Below are positions 12,246-23,191 of a stretch of DNA of 64,000 nucleotides, one piece after another. Each line of letters begins with the position of its first letter. Within the stretch, counting starts at the first letter, position 1. The notes beneath the pieces are model-generated. The model saw only the letters and a list, made by a program, of their open reading frames with translations, was not told the origin of the DNA and did not search any database. The position numbers were made by a program, and so were the translations under genes. Source of the stretch: Silene latifolia (Eukaryota > Streptophyta > Magnoliopsida > Caryophyllales > Caryophyllaceae); contig NC_133532.1 in assembly GCF_048544455.1 (NCBI RefSeq), positions 13,146,948-13,210,947 of the forward strand, in the 5' to 3' direction.

Positions 12246-12515
12246 GGTACTTGATCGAGTGAGGCTGACTCGATCGGGTAGGTTTTTGGCGATTTTGAGT
12301 CCAGAATCGCGTTTTGGGGCACTCGATCGAGTAACAAGGGGTACTCGATCGAGTATGGGGTCACTCGATCGAGTAGCCTAGATACTCGATCGAGTGGGTT
12401 AGAATCAGAAGGTCTGTTTGGTTCTGGAGTTTGGGTACTCGATCGAGTACATGGGGGGCACTCGATCGAGTAGCCCGTTACTCGATCGAGTGGGTTTGGG
12501 TACTCGATCGAGTAG
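12246..12515. repeat. CTCGATCGAG palindrome array in the leader of E
   Basis: About ten copies of ACTCGATCGAGT-type palindromes lie in the untranslated leader and end about 75 bp before the gag start codon. They are separate from the LTR array. Confidence 0.92.
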
Positions 12516-12589
12516 GTTACGGGTAGCGTTTTCGTGTTTTGAGGTTTAGTACGTGTGTTCATGTTTACCCTTTCTTATATAGCTTCAAG

Positions 12590-13450
12590 ATGCCGCCCAA
12601 GAGAAATGCTTTGTATGCAAGAGCTGAGCTTATGACTACGGACGACATCGTCAAGATGTTAGAGCACCAGGATGCTCTTACTGAGACCTTAAAGAAAGTG
12701 AATGAGGACAAGAATAAGGATAAGGAGAAGGAGGTTGACCATGCTAAAGTCAGCCTCTATATTGCGAGGTTTAACCCGAAGGAGTACAAGGGAGTTGAGG
12801 AGCCTAACCTTCTTGATAGTTGGCTGAGGGAGATGGAGAACATACTAGATTTAGTTCTTTGTCCCGATGAGATGAGAGTGGATCAGCTGCGTTCTATCCG
12901 AGGGAGGCGGTGGCAAGTGGTGGGATTCGGTGAAAGTGAGTGCGAGGAGATATATACCAACCAAGGGTTACTGCTATACCTTGGGGGAGTTTTAATTTGT
13001 GAGGAAGGAGTTCGTACCGGAGCATGTGAGAAGTAGGTTGAGGGAGGAGTTTGATAAGTTTAAGATGACCATTTGAGATGTCCGTGAGCCGAGTACTACG
13101 AGACGGTTCAATGAGAAGTCCAGGTATCGAGGATATGGGTTTGAGTGAGGAAAACCTGGCGTTGAGGTTTGAGAGTGGGTTGACTACCAAGATTATGGAT
13201 AAGTTACCCGTGGGAATCCTTACCGATGTTAAGGAGGCTTATGAGAGGGCTGGAAGAGCGGAGAGGCTGGTGGAGATGGCTCAGGAGAGGTCTGGTGGGG
13301 AGAAGAGGAAGTCTGAGAGCGAGGGTGGTGGCCAATCTAATTACAAGAAAGGCAACCACAATCAGTCTAAGGGATTTTCTTCTCGGGTGCGGGTTTAGTC
13401 TTTGGAGCTTCCTTTGGGCGTGGCGTGGGAGTGTGAGCAATAGTTGGGAG
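12590..13450 (+). pseudogene. Element E gag (broken)
   Basis: The start ATG at 12590 (MPPKRNA) opens a retrotransposon gag with the usual basic N-terminus and an IARFNPKEYKG block. The frame is lost near 12890. The conserved WW-containing capsid block reads on in another frame (GGKWWDSVK, near 12910), and the later blocks around 13030-13390 need further shifts and contain stops. Gag normally forms the virus-like particle that packages element RNA; this copy cannot. Confidence 0.8.
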
Positions 13451-13455
13451 TGACT

Positions 13456-16400
13456 TGCTTTGGTTGTGGTGGCGTAGGCCACAAGAGACATGAGTGCACG
13501 AGTGCAGGATCTTTCGAGACTGCTTGTGAGCTTCGCGAGCAACAGACCGGCTGGATCATGGCCAAACCGGGGAAGTCAGAGCTACCAGAGTGGAGGCAAC
13601 CGCAACGGCGGTAATTCTTATCAGAAGATACCGATGAACAACAACAACAACAATCAAGGGTCGGGTGCTAAGCCGACCGCATCACCAAGATCTTGTCCGG
13701 GAGGTGGGCGGAAGACCGGTGGCAAGTTGTTTATGATGGACAAGAAGGCGGTGAGGAAGATACGCACGTTATCAGGTACATTCCTTGTTAATGGTATTCC
13801 TACGTTTGTTTTGTTTGATTCGGGGGCTTCTCAATCGTTTGTGTCTTCGAGTCATGTAAAACAGTTGGGTTTGAGAGTATATGAGTCCGTTAGGGAGCAA
13901 GTTTTCATACCTTCGGGTGAGTCCGTATCGTGTGGGAGGTTGTTTAGAGATGTATCTTTGATAGTTGGGCAAGTCGATTTCCCTGTAGACTTGCTAGAGT
14001 TTCCTTTTAATGGTTTTGAGATGATAGTTGGGATGGATTGGTTAGGAAAGTATAAGGCTAAGATAGATTGTCATCAAAAGAAAGTGTCCCTAAGAGGTCC
14101 TAAGGGTGTAAGTGTGTCTTATCGTGGGTTTCTAGTCAAACCCAAGGTTAAGTTGATTGCATTTGTCACTTTGAAGTCGTATACGAGGAAGGGATGTCCT
14201 TTGATCTTGTGCCATGTGAGAGATGACCGGATAGAGAGCCCGATAGTTGATGAGATACCAGTGGTGGGAGAGTTTGCAGATGTTTTTCCAGAGGAGATTC
14301 CGGGGTTGCCACCGAAGAGGGAGATAGATTTCACCGTTGAGTTGAAGCCAGGGACGGGGCCAATCTCTAAGGCACCGTACCGTATGGGTCCTAAGGAGAT
14401 GGAGGAACTTAGGAAACAGTTGGATGATTTGATAGAGAAGGGATACATTAGATCAAGTGTATCGCCTTGGGGAGCACCAATTCTTTTCGTGAAGAAGAAA
14501 GATGGGAGTTTGAGGTTGTGCATAGATTACCGGAGTCGAACCGAGTGACGATAAAGAACAAGTATCCTTTGCCAAGGATAGATGACTGTTTGACCAATTG
14601 AGTGGGGCAGCAGTCTTTTCTAAGATTGATTTGAGGTCGGGGTACCATCGGGTGAAGATTAGAGAGGTGGACATACCGAAGACGACTTTCACGTCAAGGT
14701 ATGGCCATTATGAGTATGTGGTGATGCCATTTGGGTTGTCTAATGCGCCGGCAGTGTTTATGGATTTGATGAATAGGATCTTCAGACAGTTCTTGGACCG
14801 ATTCGTGGTGGTGTTTATCGATGATATCTTAGTCTACTCTAAGACTAAGGAGGAGCATGAGGAGCATCCGAGGATCGTGTTGCAGACTTTGAGGGATCAT
14901 GAGTTGTATGCTAAGTTTTCCAAGTGTGAGTTCGGTTAGAGAAAGTTGCTTTTTTGGGGCATGTAATCTCTAAAGATGGGGTACTTGTGGATCCGGCGAA
15001 GATTGAGGCAGTGACAAAGTGGGAAGCACCAAAGAATGTTGCTGAGGTGAGGAGTTTCTTGGGTTTAGCTGGATACTACAGACGGTTCGTGAAAGATTTC
15101 TCCAAGATAGCTAGACCGATGACAGCGTTGATGAGGAAAGAGAACAGGTTTCGTTGGGATGAGAGTTGTCAGATGGCGTTCCAAACATTAAAGGAGCGTT
15201 TGACCACAGCTCCTGTCTTAGCATTGCCTGAAGGGAGCGAGAATTTTGAGGTTTATACTGATGCTTCGAAGAATGGGCTAGGATGTGTGTTGATGCAGAA
15301 TGGTAAAGTGATTGCCTATGCTTCTAGGCAGTTGAAGCCTTATGAGGAGCATTACCCTACTAATGATCTGGAGTTGGGTGCAGTGGTGTTTGCTCTCAAG
15401 ATTTGGAGACATTACCTTTATGGAGCAATCTTTAAGGTATTTTCTGATCACAAGAGTCTCAAGTACATCTTCACGCAGAAGGAGTTGAACATGAGACAGA
15501 GGAGGTGGATGGAGCTGATTGGTGATTACGACATGGAAATCATCTACCATGAAGGGAAGGCCAATGTAGTTGTTGATGCTTTGAGTAGAAAGAGTGTACA
15601 TTCCTTGTGTACAGCTCTATCTTTGATGAGGCTGAGGGATGAGGTAGCGAGCTTTGGGATTCATATGATGCAGAAAGGAGATGCTATGGGTGATATGACA
15701 GTACATATGGAGTTTTATGATGACATTCGAGGTAAACAGGCTTTGGATCCTAAGATAGTGGAGTGGAGAGCTGGAGTAGAGAAAGGGACAGCGTCCCGCT
15801 TTTCTATTCATACAGATGGTAGTTTGAGGTTTGATGGTAGGTGGTGTGTTCCTAACGATGAGGAGTTGAAAAAGACGATCATGACAGAAGCGCATTGCAC
15901 ACCATATTCAGTTCATCCAGGTGGAGACAAGCTATACAAAGATTTGAAGAAAACGTTTTGGTGGCACAGGATGAAAGAAAGAGAGTGAGTTTGTGTCCGT
16001 TGTTTGACATGCCAGAGAGTTAAAGAGGAACAGAGAAGACCACAAGGTAAGGTTCAGTCTTTGGAGGTGCCTGAGTGGAAGTGGGAATCCATTTCCATGG
16101 ATTTCATTGTGGGTTTGCCTAAGAGTCAACAAGGTAACAACATGATTTGGGTGATAGTGGATCGTCTGACCAAATCAGCTCACTTTGTTCCAATGAAAGA
16201 TACATGGACTAAGGCACAATTGGCTATGGCCTATCGAAAGAACGTGCTTAAGTTACATGGAGTCCCTAAGGACATAGTGTCTGACAGAGATGCGAGGTTT
16301 ATATCGAGGTTTTGGAAAGAGTTGCGGGAAGCGTTGGGAACGACTTTGAAGATGAGTACTGACATTTCATCCCGCGACGAGGCAGATCGAGAGAACAATC

Positions 16401-17160
16401 AAGACTCTTGAGGATATGTTGCGAGCTTGTGTGATGGATTTTGGTGGTAGGCGGGAGCGAGAGGTTGGACTTGATAGAGTTTTCTTACAACAACAGCTAT
16501 CACACCAGTATTGGCATGGCACCGTTTGAGGCTTTGTATGGGAGGAGATGCAGGAGTCCAATCTATTGGGACGATAGTGCCGAGGCAGTGGTTTTAGGAC
16601 CAGAGATGGTACATGAGATGGTGGAACAGATTAGGATGATCAGGGAACGGATGAGAGCAGCTCAGGATCGACAGAAGAGTTATGCAGATCTACACCGTCG
16701 GGACATAGAGTTTCAAGTTGGGGACAAGGTTCTTCTGAAAGTGTCTCCTATGCGTGGGGTTATGAGATTTGGGAAGAAAGGCAAGCTAAGTCAGAAGTTT
16801 ATAGGGCCTTATGAGATCTTAGAGCGAGTTGGGGAAGTTGCTTATCGTCTGGCTTTACCAGCTGCGTTGGAAAGAGTGCATAATGTGTTTCATGTATCGC
16901 AGCTGCGGAAGTATGTGAGTGACCCGTCACATGTGTTGGAAGCAGAGAGCTTAGAGCTAGATGAGTCTTTATCATATCTTGAGGTGCCTAAGCAGATCCT
17001 AGACCGAAAGGTTAGAAAGACTAGGAGTGGTGAGACAGTCTTGCTTAAGATCCTTTGGTCTAACCACGAGACGGAGGAAGCTACGTGGGAGGCGGAGGAC
17101 ATCATGAAAGAGCGTTACCCTTTCCTTTTTGATCAGGTATGTATGGTTACGGGGACGTAA
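13456..17160 (+). pseudogene. Element E pol: zinc knuckle, protease, RT, RNase H, integrase, chromodomain (broken)
   Basis: In order: a gag-type zinc knuckle [14 protein letters not shown] (13456-13497); aspartic protease with DSGAS (13817-13831); reverse transcriptase with the FIDD active site (14814-14825); RNase H (about 15230-15590); integrase with an HPGG-type zinc region near 15915, catalytic blocks MDFIVGLP (16097 on) and SDRDARF (about 16280); and a C-terminal chromodomain (about 16980-17130) carrying WEAEDIMKERYP. That domain assigns the element to the chromoviruses, Tekay/Del type. Frames break near 14540, 14940, 15988 and 16360-16440, so no full polyprotein is possible. Confidence 0.92.
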
Positions 17161-17343
17161 CCTTGTTTCTTTTAGGGGGGTAGGAGATGATCGCGAGAGT
17201 TTTTAAGAGTTTTTACACCCCTTTTATATGTTGTGTCGGTATGTTTGTCGGGATAAGTTGGGTTAGTATCATGCTTTACGTTGTGTTTTGTTTGACCTTC
17301 GAGTCGGGAGGCTTATGGGAGTACCTTTGTTTGGTAGTGGTTT

Positions 17344-17363
17344 GAACTTCGGGGACGAAGTTC
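17344..17363 (+). promoter_or_regulatory. Hairpin before the polypurine tract of E
   Basis: GAACTTCG, loop GGGA, CGAAGTTC is a perfect 8-bp stem with a purine tetraloop. It ends 18 nt before the 3' LTR. A and B have hairpins with the same geometry and an AGGA loop at the same place, but with unrelated stem sequences. Confidence 0.8.
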
Positions 17364-17368
17364 CTTTT

Positions 17369-17380
17369 AAGGAGGGAAGA
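17369..17380 (+). other. Polypurine tract of E
   Basis: AAGGAGGGAAGA ends 1 bp before the 3' LTR. This is the expected plus-strand priming site. Confidence 0.88.
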
Positions 17381-17381
17381 C

Positions 17382-18724
17382 CGTAATACTCCGTATTTAT
17401 AGTCTTGGGGTACTCTATCGAGTAGCCCTTACTCTGTCGAGTAAGGGTAAGTGGCGAAATAAAATAGTTTCGACTGTTGGGCACTCGATCGAGTATTTGG
17501 GGCACTCGATCGAGTAGGGGGTACTCGATCGAGTACCTTGGGTACTCGATCGAGTGTCCGGTTTTACGGGGGAGTTTTCTCGGGTTTTGTTAATTACGCG
17601 ATTAAGGTATTTAAACATATTCGTCATTGTTCTAAATCACTTTTTACAAAACCTAAAACCTGTTTAAGAGAGAAAGCAACTAGTCTTCTTCCTAATCGCG
17701 TTCTTGACAATTCCCGGAGTTCGGACGGTCGGTTTGCATCGTAGTTCGTGTCGTTGGATTCCTTGCGTCGAGGGTAAGCCTTTAATATAATTTATATAAT
17801 GTTTTGTTAAGATTGGTGAAACCCTAATTTAGGAATTGGGGGTTTTTATGAGTAGTATTTGAATGGTAGCATCTATGTGTTGTATGATAGGAGGAGAATT
17901 CGTAGAGGAGCGTTTTGATACAATGTTGTAGATACCGTCTGCGTGTTGTGCTTTCCGGGTAGGATTTCCTACTCGGTATTAGTCCCATAATGGGATATTG
18001 GTGATGTGTTGTAGTTAGTTGTTTGATATGATGATTGTGATTGTGATTGTGATTGTGATTGTGGTTGTGTTTGTTGATGGTTCTCGAGATGCGTTCTCGG
18101 CTGAGTGGGGTCACTTGCGGGAGTGATCTCACGCCCTAGTTTCGCCCTTCGTGGAACCCGCCACGAAAGGGGATGTGCACATTAATGGACAGGGTTATCG
18201 CTCGTACGATGAGCGGGGCTTAGGTGGGAACGGCTGCGGTCCCCCATGGCAGTGGTGGTCCGGTGGACGATCGGTATTGAGATGATGGGAGTTGGTGTGT
18301 GTGTGTGTGTGTGTGACAGTTAAATTTGTCTGTTTGTCTTATTCTTTGTTATCTATATTGATTGTGTGATTAGTAATCGACCCGGTGTTGTTTTGTAAAC
18401 CTGCGGTGATCCATTCGGGGATGGTGAGCAGATATTGAACAGGTATAGAGATGATACTGGGATAGCTGGGATGGCCACGACATGACGATAGAGTCTTCCG
18501 CTGTAGTTTAGTATTTATTTACATTTCGGTTGAGAAACGAGATAGTTTGAATAATGTATCGTACTTTTAGTTGGTTTCATGGATTGTAACTATTCGTTAA
18601 ACTATTTATAATAAACGTTGTTTCTGTTTTGTCTATTTGATTATCATACCTCGGGCGACCGAGATGGTGATGTCTTCATACCTGAGTGGTCCTGGTAAGG
18701 CACTTGGAGTATGGGGGTGTTACA
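17382..18724 (+). repeat. 3' LTR of element E
   Basis: It begins CGTAATACTCCG, so the first base is C where the 5' LTR has T. It ends GGGGGTGTTACA followed by the duplication ACAAC. It has fewer GATTGT repeats (from 18033) and several point differences from the 5' copy. Confidence 0.94.
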
Positions 18725-18729
18725 ACAAC

Positions 18730-18865
18730 AGTGACGGAGATGAAGACAGAGAGACGATCAGGGAGGAATGGAGGATGATATAGTAGCAGTATTAGCTTGT
18801 GTTTGTGTTTGTAGCGTATAGCAGAATAAAGCAATATGTTGTTCTTAAGATTTTCATAATATTAA
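18730..18865. other. CACTA 5' region between element E and the right subterminal array
   Basis: About 135 bp of CACTA sequence is left between the insertion and the subterminal motifs. It is the detached part of the tnpD upstream region. No further motif is visible. Confidence 0.6.
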
Positions 18866-19160
18866 TAACAACGGTTATTGAGTCTACAACCGTTGTTAAA
18901 ACGTATTAAAAACGGGTTCTAATATAACCGTTGTGATTACTTTTCACTAATTTGGCGCCAAACCATTAACAACGGTTAAAATTTAACCGTTGTTATTAGT
19001 TTTTTCATTAACAACGGTTGTTTAAGTATGACCCGTTGTTAAAACTAATAACAACGGTTAACAACACATAACCGTTGTCATTAAGTTTGGTAAAATTCGC
19101 GGAATAAATTCTACAACGTGTTTTGATGATTTTCGTGAATAAGCGTTGTTAAAGGGCCGT
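18866..19160. repeat. CACTA right subterminal array
   Basis: Repeated ACAACGG and CCGTTGT motifs in alternating orientation lie just inside the right end. Once element E is removed, the array lies immediately upstream of tnpD and so overlaps its presumed promoter. Confidence 0.85.
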
Positions 19161-19169
19161 TGTGGTTGC

Positions 19170-19186
19170 CTGTATTTGTAGTAGTG
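19170..19186 (-). repeat. CACTA right terminal inverted repeat
   Basis: CTGTATTTGTAGTAGTG is directly followed by AAT, the same trinucleotide that precedes the left end. This is the gene-proximal (5') end of the element. Confidence 0.93.
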
Positions 19187-19923
19187 AATTATTGAACTTT
19201 TTAGGAACGTGACTATTGATCATTTCCGCCATATTACGTGAGTAGATGGCTTGTTCGTCATCTCCATCATCTTCCTCATCACCTGAGGCTAATTTGAGTG
19301 CGAAACCTCTAGTTTTAGAGCATTCACCCGAACGCTTCGTGAGAGTTAACTCATGAGCCATGAGTGAGCCTATTAGTTCATTGAGGGTTAATTCGGAAAG
19401 ATCTTTGGCCTCCTTAATAGTTGTAACCTTCGGTTGCCATTTATCAGTTGGGCTTCGAATGATCTTACGAACTATATTATCCTCGGATTCAAACTCTCTG
19501 CCTAAAATCTTAAGCTCATTCACAATACAAGAAAAACGAGAAGAAAGATCATTGATTGACTCATCTTTCATCTTATAAACATCTCATATTGTTGCATGAG
19601 AAGGTCAATACTATGCTTTTTAACTTGAGACGTTCTCTCATAAGCAAGGCTTAGGGTATCCCAAATTTCTTTTGCCAAGGTACATCTGTAAATCCGGTTA
19701 ATTTCTTGTTCACCGATGCCATATTATAGAATGGAAATGGTTTTAAAAAATTTCTCGACCTTACAATAATCAGCTTCGACATAGCTTTTCTCGCTTTTTA
19801 CGGCAATAGTCCCATCAGGGTTAGCAATTGTTTTAGCAAGGGGTCCCTTTTGAATTATGATCCAACATTCATAATTCGTCCTTTTGACATAGTGTTCCAT
19901 ACGGTGTTTCCACCAAGAGTAGT
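19187..19923 (-). pseudogene. Copia element D: gag (UBN2-type) fragment
   Basis: The minus strand reads a typical Ty1/copia gag: blocks around TNYECWIIIQKGPLA (near 19860), EIWDTLSLAYERTSQV (near 19640), KWQPKVTTIKEAKDL and LNELIGSLMAHELTL (19350-19440), then an acidic linker. A stop near 19725 and a frame change near 19575 break it. At its N-terminal side it is cut by element C at 19923 and continues at 22952. At its C-terminal side it is cut by the CACTA at 19187. It is the oldest recognisable element and the target of three later insertions. Confidence 0.85.
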
Positions 19924-21332
19924 TGTAATACCCTCCCTGTTAGGGGCCCGTTGACTAAAATTTTGACCATGAGAGACCCTTAGTAAAGGAGACAAGGGGA
20001 GATTATGTTGCCATCGTAACTCGTTACTCGACCTAGTAGAGGTCACTCGGCCGAGTAACTGTGTTACTCGACCGAGTGCGGCGTACTCGGCCCATACTCG
20101 TCCGAGTAACACGTCTGATGGCGTGTTAATATAAAACACGGAGGCTAATGCGAAATTCATTTCCACGATACATTTTATCATTTCTAAACCTAATTTCCTC
20201 TCTCTCCCAATTCTCTCATCTCCCTCTATCAATCACGAGTTAGCCTCGAACACTAATCCGCGAAGGAGATAGCTTATGCATGGAGTCACCGAGTCGAGTT
20301 GTCGCCGTCGTCGGGATCTGTTGTTCTTCAAGGTGAGTTTGTGAACAATTGTTTATCTTTCAGTAGATCTTGAATAGCATAGTAATAGGGTATGATTGTT
20401 TTTTGTAGGGTATGATATGGAATCTTGCTTGGCGTAGTATGACTAATGCATTTCTATGGAATAGCGAAAAGGTAGGGTTTTCCTACTTAGTTTCAGTTTA
20501 TGGGTGTTGCTTGTTTGATTGTGTAAAGTGGTTGTTGTTGTTGTTGATTGTTACCTTGATGAGTTGTTTCGGCTACAGTATGGAAACGGTAATGGTGGCG
20601 ATGTTGTTGTTACTGGTATTGAATGTGAAGCCATTGTCGGGAGATGGTCATTATCCCCATATTTGCCCCTTGTGGGTCCCGTTATAAAGGGGATATGCAC
20701 ATTAATGATCTGGGTTCGCTCGTTGCAATGTGCGGGGCATAGGTGGTAAGGTTGCGGTCCCCACTGGCAGTGTGGGCTTCGTCTTACGATGGGAACCTGG
20801 TAGGGCTACACATTTCGGTGTGTAGTCAGTTACTGATGATTGTTGGAGTTTGGAGGATTGACTGGTTACTACGTGATTTGAGTGATGGATATTGGCAGTG
20901 GTTGGTTTGAGTTATATTGTATATTGAATCATTTTATTTTTACTGTCTTTATATTATGTTACCGACTTTTGTGGTGTGTTTGTGTGTTTCTTCTCTTTGC
21001 TTGTGCCTACGGTGATCCATTTGATATTTCCGGCAAATGGTGAGCAGTGAGACATTTCAAGTTTCTATGGTTGTTGTTTCGTTATAGCTGTTGGGTTGGA
21101 GAGGTCGCACGATATAGAGTTGGCTTGGTCGATAGTAGTGTCATCAGTTGTATTTCTTTTAATGTCAAAGTTAGTTCTTGCCCGTTTGTTTCCGATGTAA
21201 GTTTGTAAAGAGAATTATTAAATGTTCTTTTATGATCTATTTGATATACTTACCTCGCGCAACCGAGATAGTAACGCCCTTACTTATTGGGGAAGGTCTG
21301 GTTAAGGCTTCTCGGTAAGTGGGGGTGTTACA
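19924..21332 (+). repeat. 5' LTR of element C
   Basis: It runs from TGTAATACCCTCCC to GGGGGTGTTACA, 1409 bp. Near its start is a diverged palindrome array with CTCGACCGAG, CTCGGCCGAG and similar units. Confidence 0.88.
20030..20112. repeat. CTCGRCCGAG-type palindrome array, LTR of C
   Basis: Units ACTCGGCCGAGT and ACTCGACCGAGT and variants are spaced 12-20 bp apart. The central bases differ from the CGATCG form in E and A, but spacing and position in the LTR are the same. Confidence 0.85.
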
Positions 21333-21335
21333 AAA

Positions 21336-21347
21336 TGCTATCAGAGC
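21336..21347 (+). other. Element C primer binding site (tRNA-Met, one mismatch)
   Basis: TGCTATCAGAGC lies 3 bp after the LTR. It differs from the standard TGGTATCAGAGC at one base. Confidence 0.8.
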
Positions 21348-22029
21348 GACGATTTTGGAAACTGAACCAATGAACCAAATGAATGTAGGATGTCAATTAA
21401 AATGAACCTTGTGTGCGTGTGTGTCCTCTTATGTCAGTTTTGGGTGAGAAGGCGTCCTCATCTCAGAATCCCGGTCCTAACATGCTTAAGCTAGCGACTC
21501 CGTGTGGGGTAACAAGTGAGATTAGGTGTGTGTTGGTTGTTTGACATGTGGTTACTTTGATTTTCTTATCGTATGTTGGTCTGAAAGTTGGAACAGTTAT
21601 GAAACAATGGAAAGATATGTGGATGTGTATGTTCACAAGCGTGTATGGTTAGCTTGAGCCCTATGTTTGATAACTATGATGTGAGGAGGAACGCATAATG
21701 TGCTTATATTTGGTGTGAATGGCATGTGATAGTGTTTCATGGAGTAATTGAGTGAATACTTGTATGCATGTGACATCATATACAATTTAATCAAGCTTGA
21801 ATTCATTGTGTGTGCATAACATGGTGAATTTTATGAAAAGAATTACTCGGGATACGATGTATGATGTGCAATTGGGTTGGATAGGCGTGAGTAGTCGATA
21901 AGTTGCATGGTGTATGATAGAAATATGACCTAAATGTGACGATTTCTGAATAAGTTTAGACTCCGAACAATGTTTATCATTTTTGCAAGGACGATTCTAT
22001 GTAAAAGTTGCAATCTCATTACTGATTCA

Positions 22030-22180
22030 GGGTACTCGATTGAGTACGTCTTACCCGACCGAGCACGTTGGCACTCGACCGAGTACTCAGAAGGCAGTAA
22101 CTGATGTATTATGCAAATTCTGAGCACTCGATCGAGTAGAGGCTACTCTGCCGAGTAGTTCCAGTACTCGACCGAGTACA
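22030..22180. repeat. CTCGAYCGAG palindrome array in the leader of C
   Basis: Units including ACTCGATTGAGT, ACTCGACCGAGT and ACTCGATCGAGT lie about 200-350 bp before the ORF, as in the leader of element E. Confidence 0.85.
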
Positions 22181-22382
22181 CCTAATTTCGGCCGGTTCAG
22201 CGATAGAAATTCCGGAATATATAAACACACACACCCTTCATTATTCGACTTTTACTCTTTCTAATTCACTCAAATCTCTCAAAAAAAAATTCTCTCACAA
22301 CACAACCCTTTGTGATTTTGCTATTTGCTCTTGGATTTCATCCTCTTGTCTTTCTCTCCTTTAATCAATTTCCAATTTAAGC

Positions 22383-22844
22383 ATGCCGAAAGTTAGAGCA
22401 CCTCTTAAAAAGAGGACTCGCGCTAATACCGCGATTGAGCACAGACAAACGAGTGAGGAGCCGCTTGTTCCTCCGATTGACCAATACCCGATGATAATCT
22501 TTGCCGATTTTGAGCAACAGGCTGCTTTTGTCGCTTTAATGGGACGTACCATGAGGCCAACCCAATGTATGGATCTGGATATCTTGAAATATTTGGGAAT
22601 TGAGTCGGATATAACTCATATATTCGAAATTTTGGGTATGGAGGGGTTGTATCATCTCTGTAAGAAGTATTATACTTTCCTTACTTTGGAGTTCTTGAGT
22701 TCGTTTAAGTATGATTTGGGTGGGAGGATCGTTCGTTTCCGTCTCATGAACATCGACCTTTCTTTGACCCATGACCAGTTTGTTGAGCATTTGGGGTTAG
22801 AACCCGAGAAGGAGTGGTACTTGAGGGATATGGCGACGAAGAGC
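22383..22844 (+). pseudogene. Athila ORF-1-like protein of element C, 3' truncated
   Basis: ATG at 22383 opens about 154 genuine codons. The basic start MPKVRAPLKKRTR is followed by TLEFLSSFKYDLGG, IVRFRLMNIDLSLTHDQF and a final EKEWYLRDMA block. The same blocks (TLEFLSSFTYFPSD, IKFRLLNVERSLTFD) occur in the ORF after integrase of element A. This is the ATHILA ORF-1 family as I recognise it; its function is not established. Here it takes the position of gag, directly after the leader. At about 22845 the frame runs into 3' LTR sequence at a TTCTTTTATG microhomology, so the C-terminus was lost in a deletion. It could be mistaken for a host gene. Confidence 0.7.
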
Positions 22845-22951
22845 TTCTTTTATGGTCTATTTGATATACTTACCTTGGGAAATCAAGATGGTAACACCCT
22901 TACTTATTGGGGAAGGTCTGGTTAGGCTCCTCGGTAAGTCGGGGTGTTACA
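22845..22951 (+). repeat. Remnant of the 3' LTR of element C
   Basis: These 107 bp align with 21225-21332, the end of the 5' LTR. The left border coincides with a shared TTCTTTTATG, consistent with a microhomology deletion of the rest of the element. Confidence 0.85.
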
Positions 22952-23191
22952 GTAATTGTCTGCTTTGAAGATAGGGTACTTAGTATGTTTCCCGTCTATG
23001 ACTATAGGACCAACTCTCTGGTAATTTATCAATATCAAGAGCACAAGTCTCTGATACCAATTGAAGAGTCAAAGACGGGGAGCACCTAAGAGGGGGGGCG
23101 AGGATGTCTTTTTAAAAATTGAGCTTAATGAAAGCATCTTTTGAAATTACTAGACATTTTAGACAACACTTGGATGAAAGCAGAGGTTGAC
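22952..23191 (-). mobile_element. Copia element D: start of gag, primer site and 5' LTR end
   Basis: The minus strand reads KYPIFKADN (about 22955-22990), the usual gag block just before the position where element C inserted. Upstream is TTGGTATCAGAG, a tRNA-Met primer site (plus strand 23049-23061). The LTR then ends CTTTGACTCTTCA, so the LTR border is about 23062 on the plus strand. The LTR runs to 23191, where element A interrupts it, and resumes at 46825. Confidence 0.8.

Larger units (their letters stand above)
10468..18724 (+). mobile_element. Element E: complete Ty3/gypsy LTR retrotransposon, Tekay chromovirus type
   Basis: LTRs of about 1.34 kb at 10468-11814 and 17382-18724 enclose a tRNA-Met primer site, gag, pol with a C-terminal chromodomain, and a polypurine tract. 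The 5-bp duplication ACAAC (10463-10467 and 18725-18729) is perfect. It inserted about 200 bp upstream of the tnpD start codon, in the CACTA 5' region. Coding capacity is lost through several frameshifts. The two LTRs differ at scattered sites and in a hexamer repeat, so this is not a very recent insertion. Confidence 0.95.
1105..19186 (-). mobile_element. CACTA (En/Spm-type) DNA transposon, interrupted by a Tekay LTR retrotransposon
   Basis: The element starts CACTACTACAGATACAG (1105-1121) and ends CTGTATTTGTAGTAGTG (19170-19186). These are inverted repeats matching at 16 of 17 positions. It is flanked by the 3-bp duplication AAT (1102-1104 and 19187-19189), the length expected for CACTA elements. 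Both genes, tnpD and a tnpA-like gene with a C48 peptidase domain, read on the minus strand, so the promoter end is at 19186. Removing the inserted LTR element E and one copy of its duplication leaves about 9.8 kb, a normal autonomous size. The frameshifts in both genes show that this copy is now defective. Its target was a minus-strand copia gag gene. Confidence 0.93.
19924..22951 (+). mobile_element. Element C: truncated LTR retrotransposon with E-like LTRs and an Athila ORF-1-like gene
   Basis: There is a full 5' LTR (19924-21332), a tRNA-Met-like primer site, a long leader, one ORF starting at 22383, and only the last 107 bp of the 3' LTR (about 22845-22951). The flanks GTAGT (19919-19923) and GTAAT (22952-22956) differ at one base and are probably the original 5-bp duplication in copia gag. 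The LTR shares blocks with element E, such as GCACATTAATG, GCGGTCCCC and the GGGGTGTTACA end, so it belongs to the same broad LTR family. No gag or pol is present. Confidence 0.85.

Noticed and set aside
10496..12515. Regularly spaced CTCGATCGAG repeats resembling a CRISPR array
   Set aside because: Spacing is irregular, the repeats are only 10-12 bp palindromes, and they lie in a plant LTR retrotransposon.
22383..22925. 180-codon frame as a host gene
   Set aside because: It lies between an LTR with primer site and an LTR remnant. Its last 26 codons are LTR sequence.
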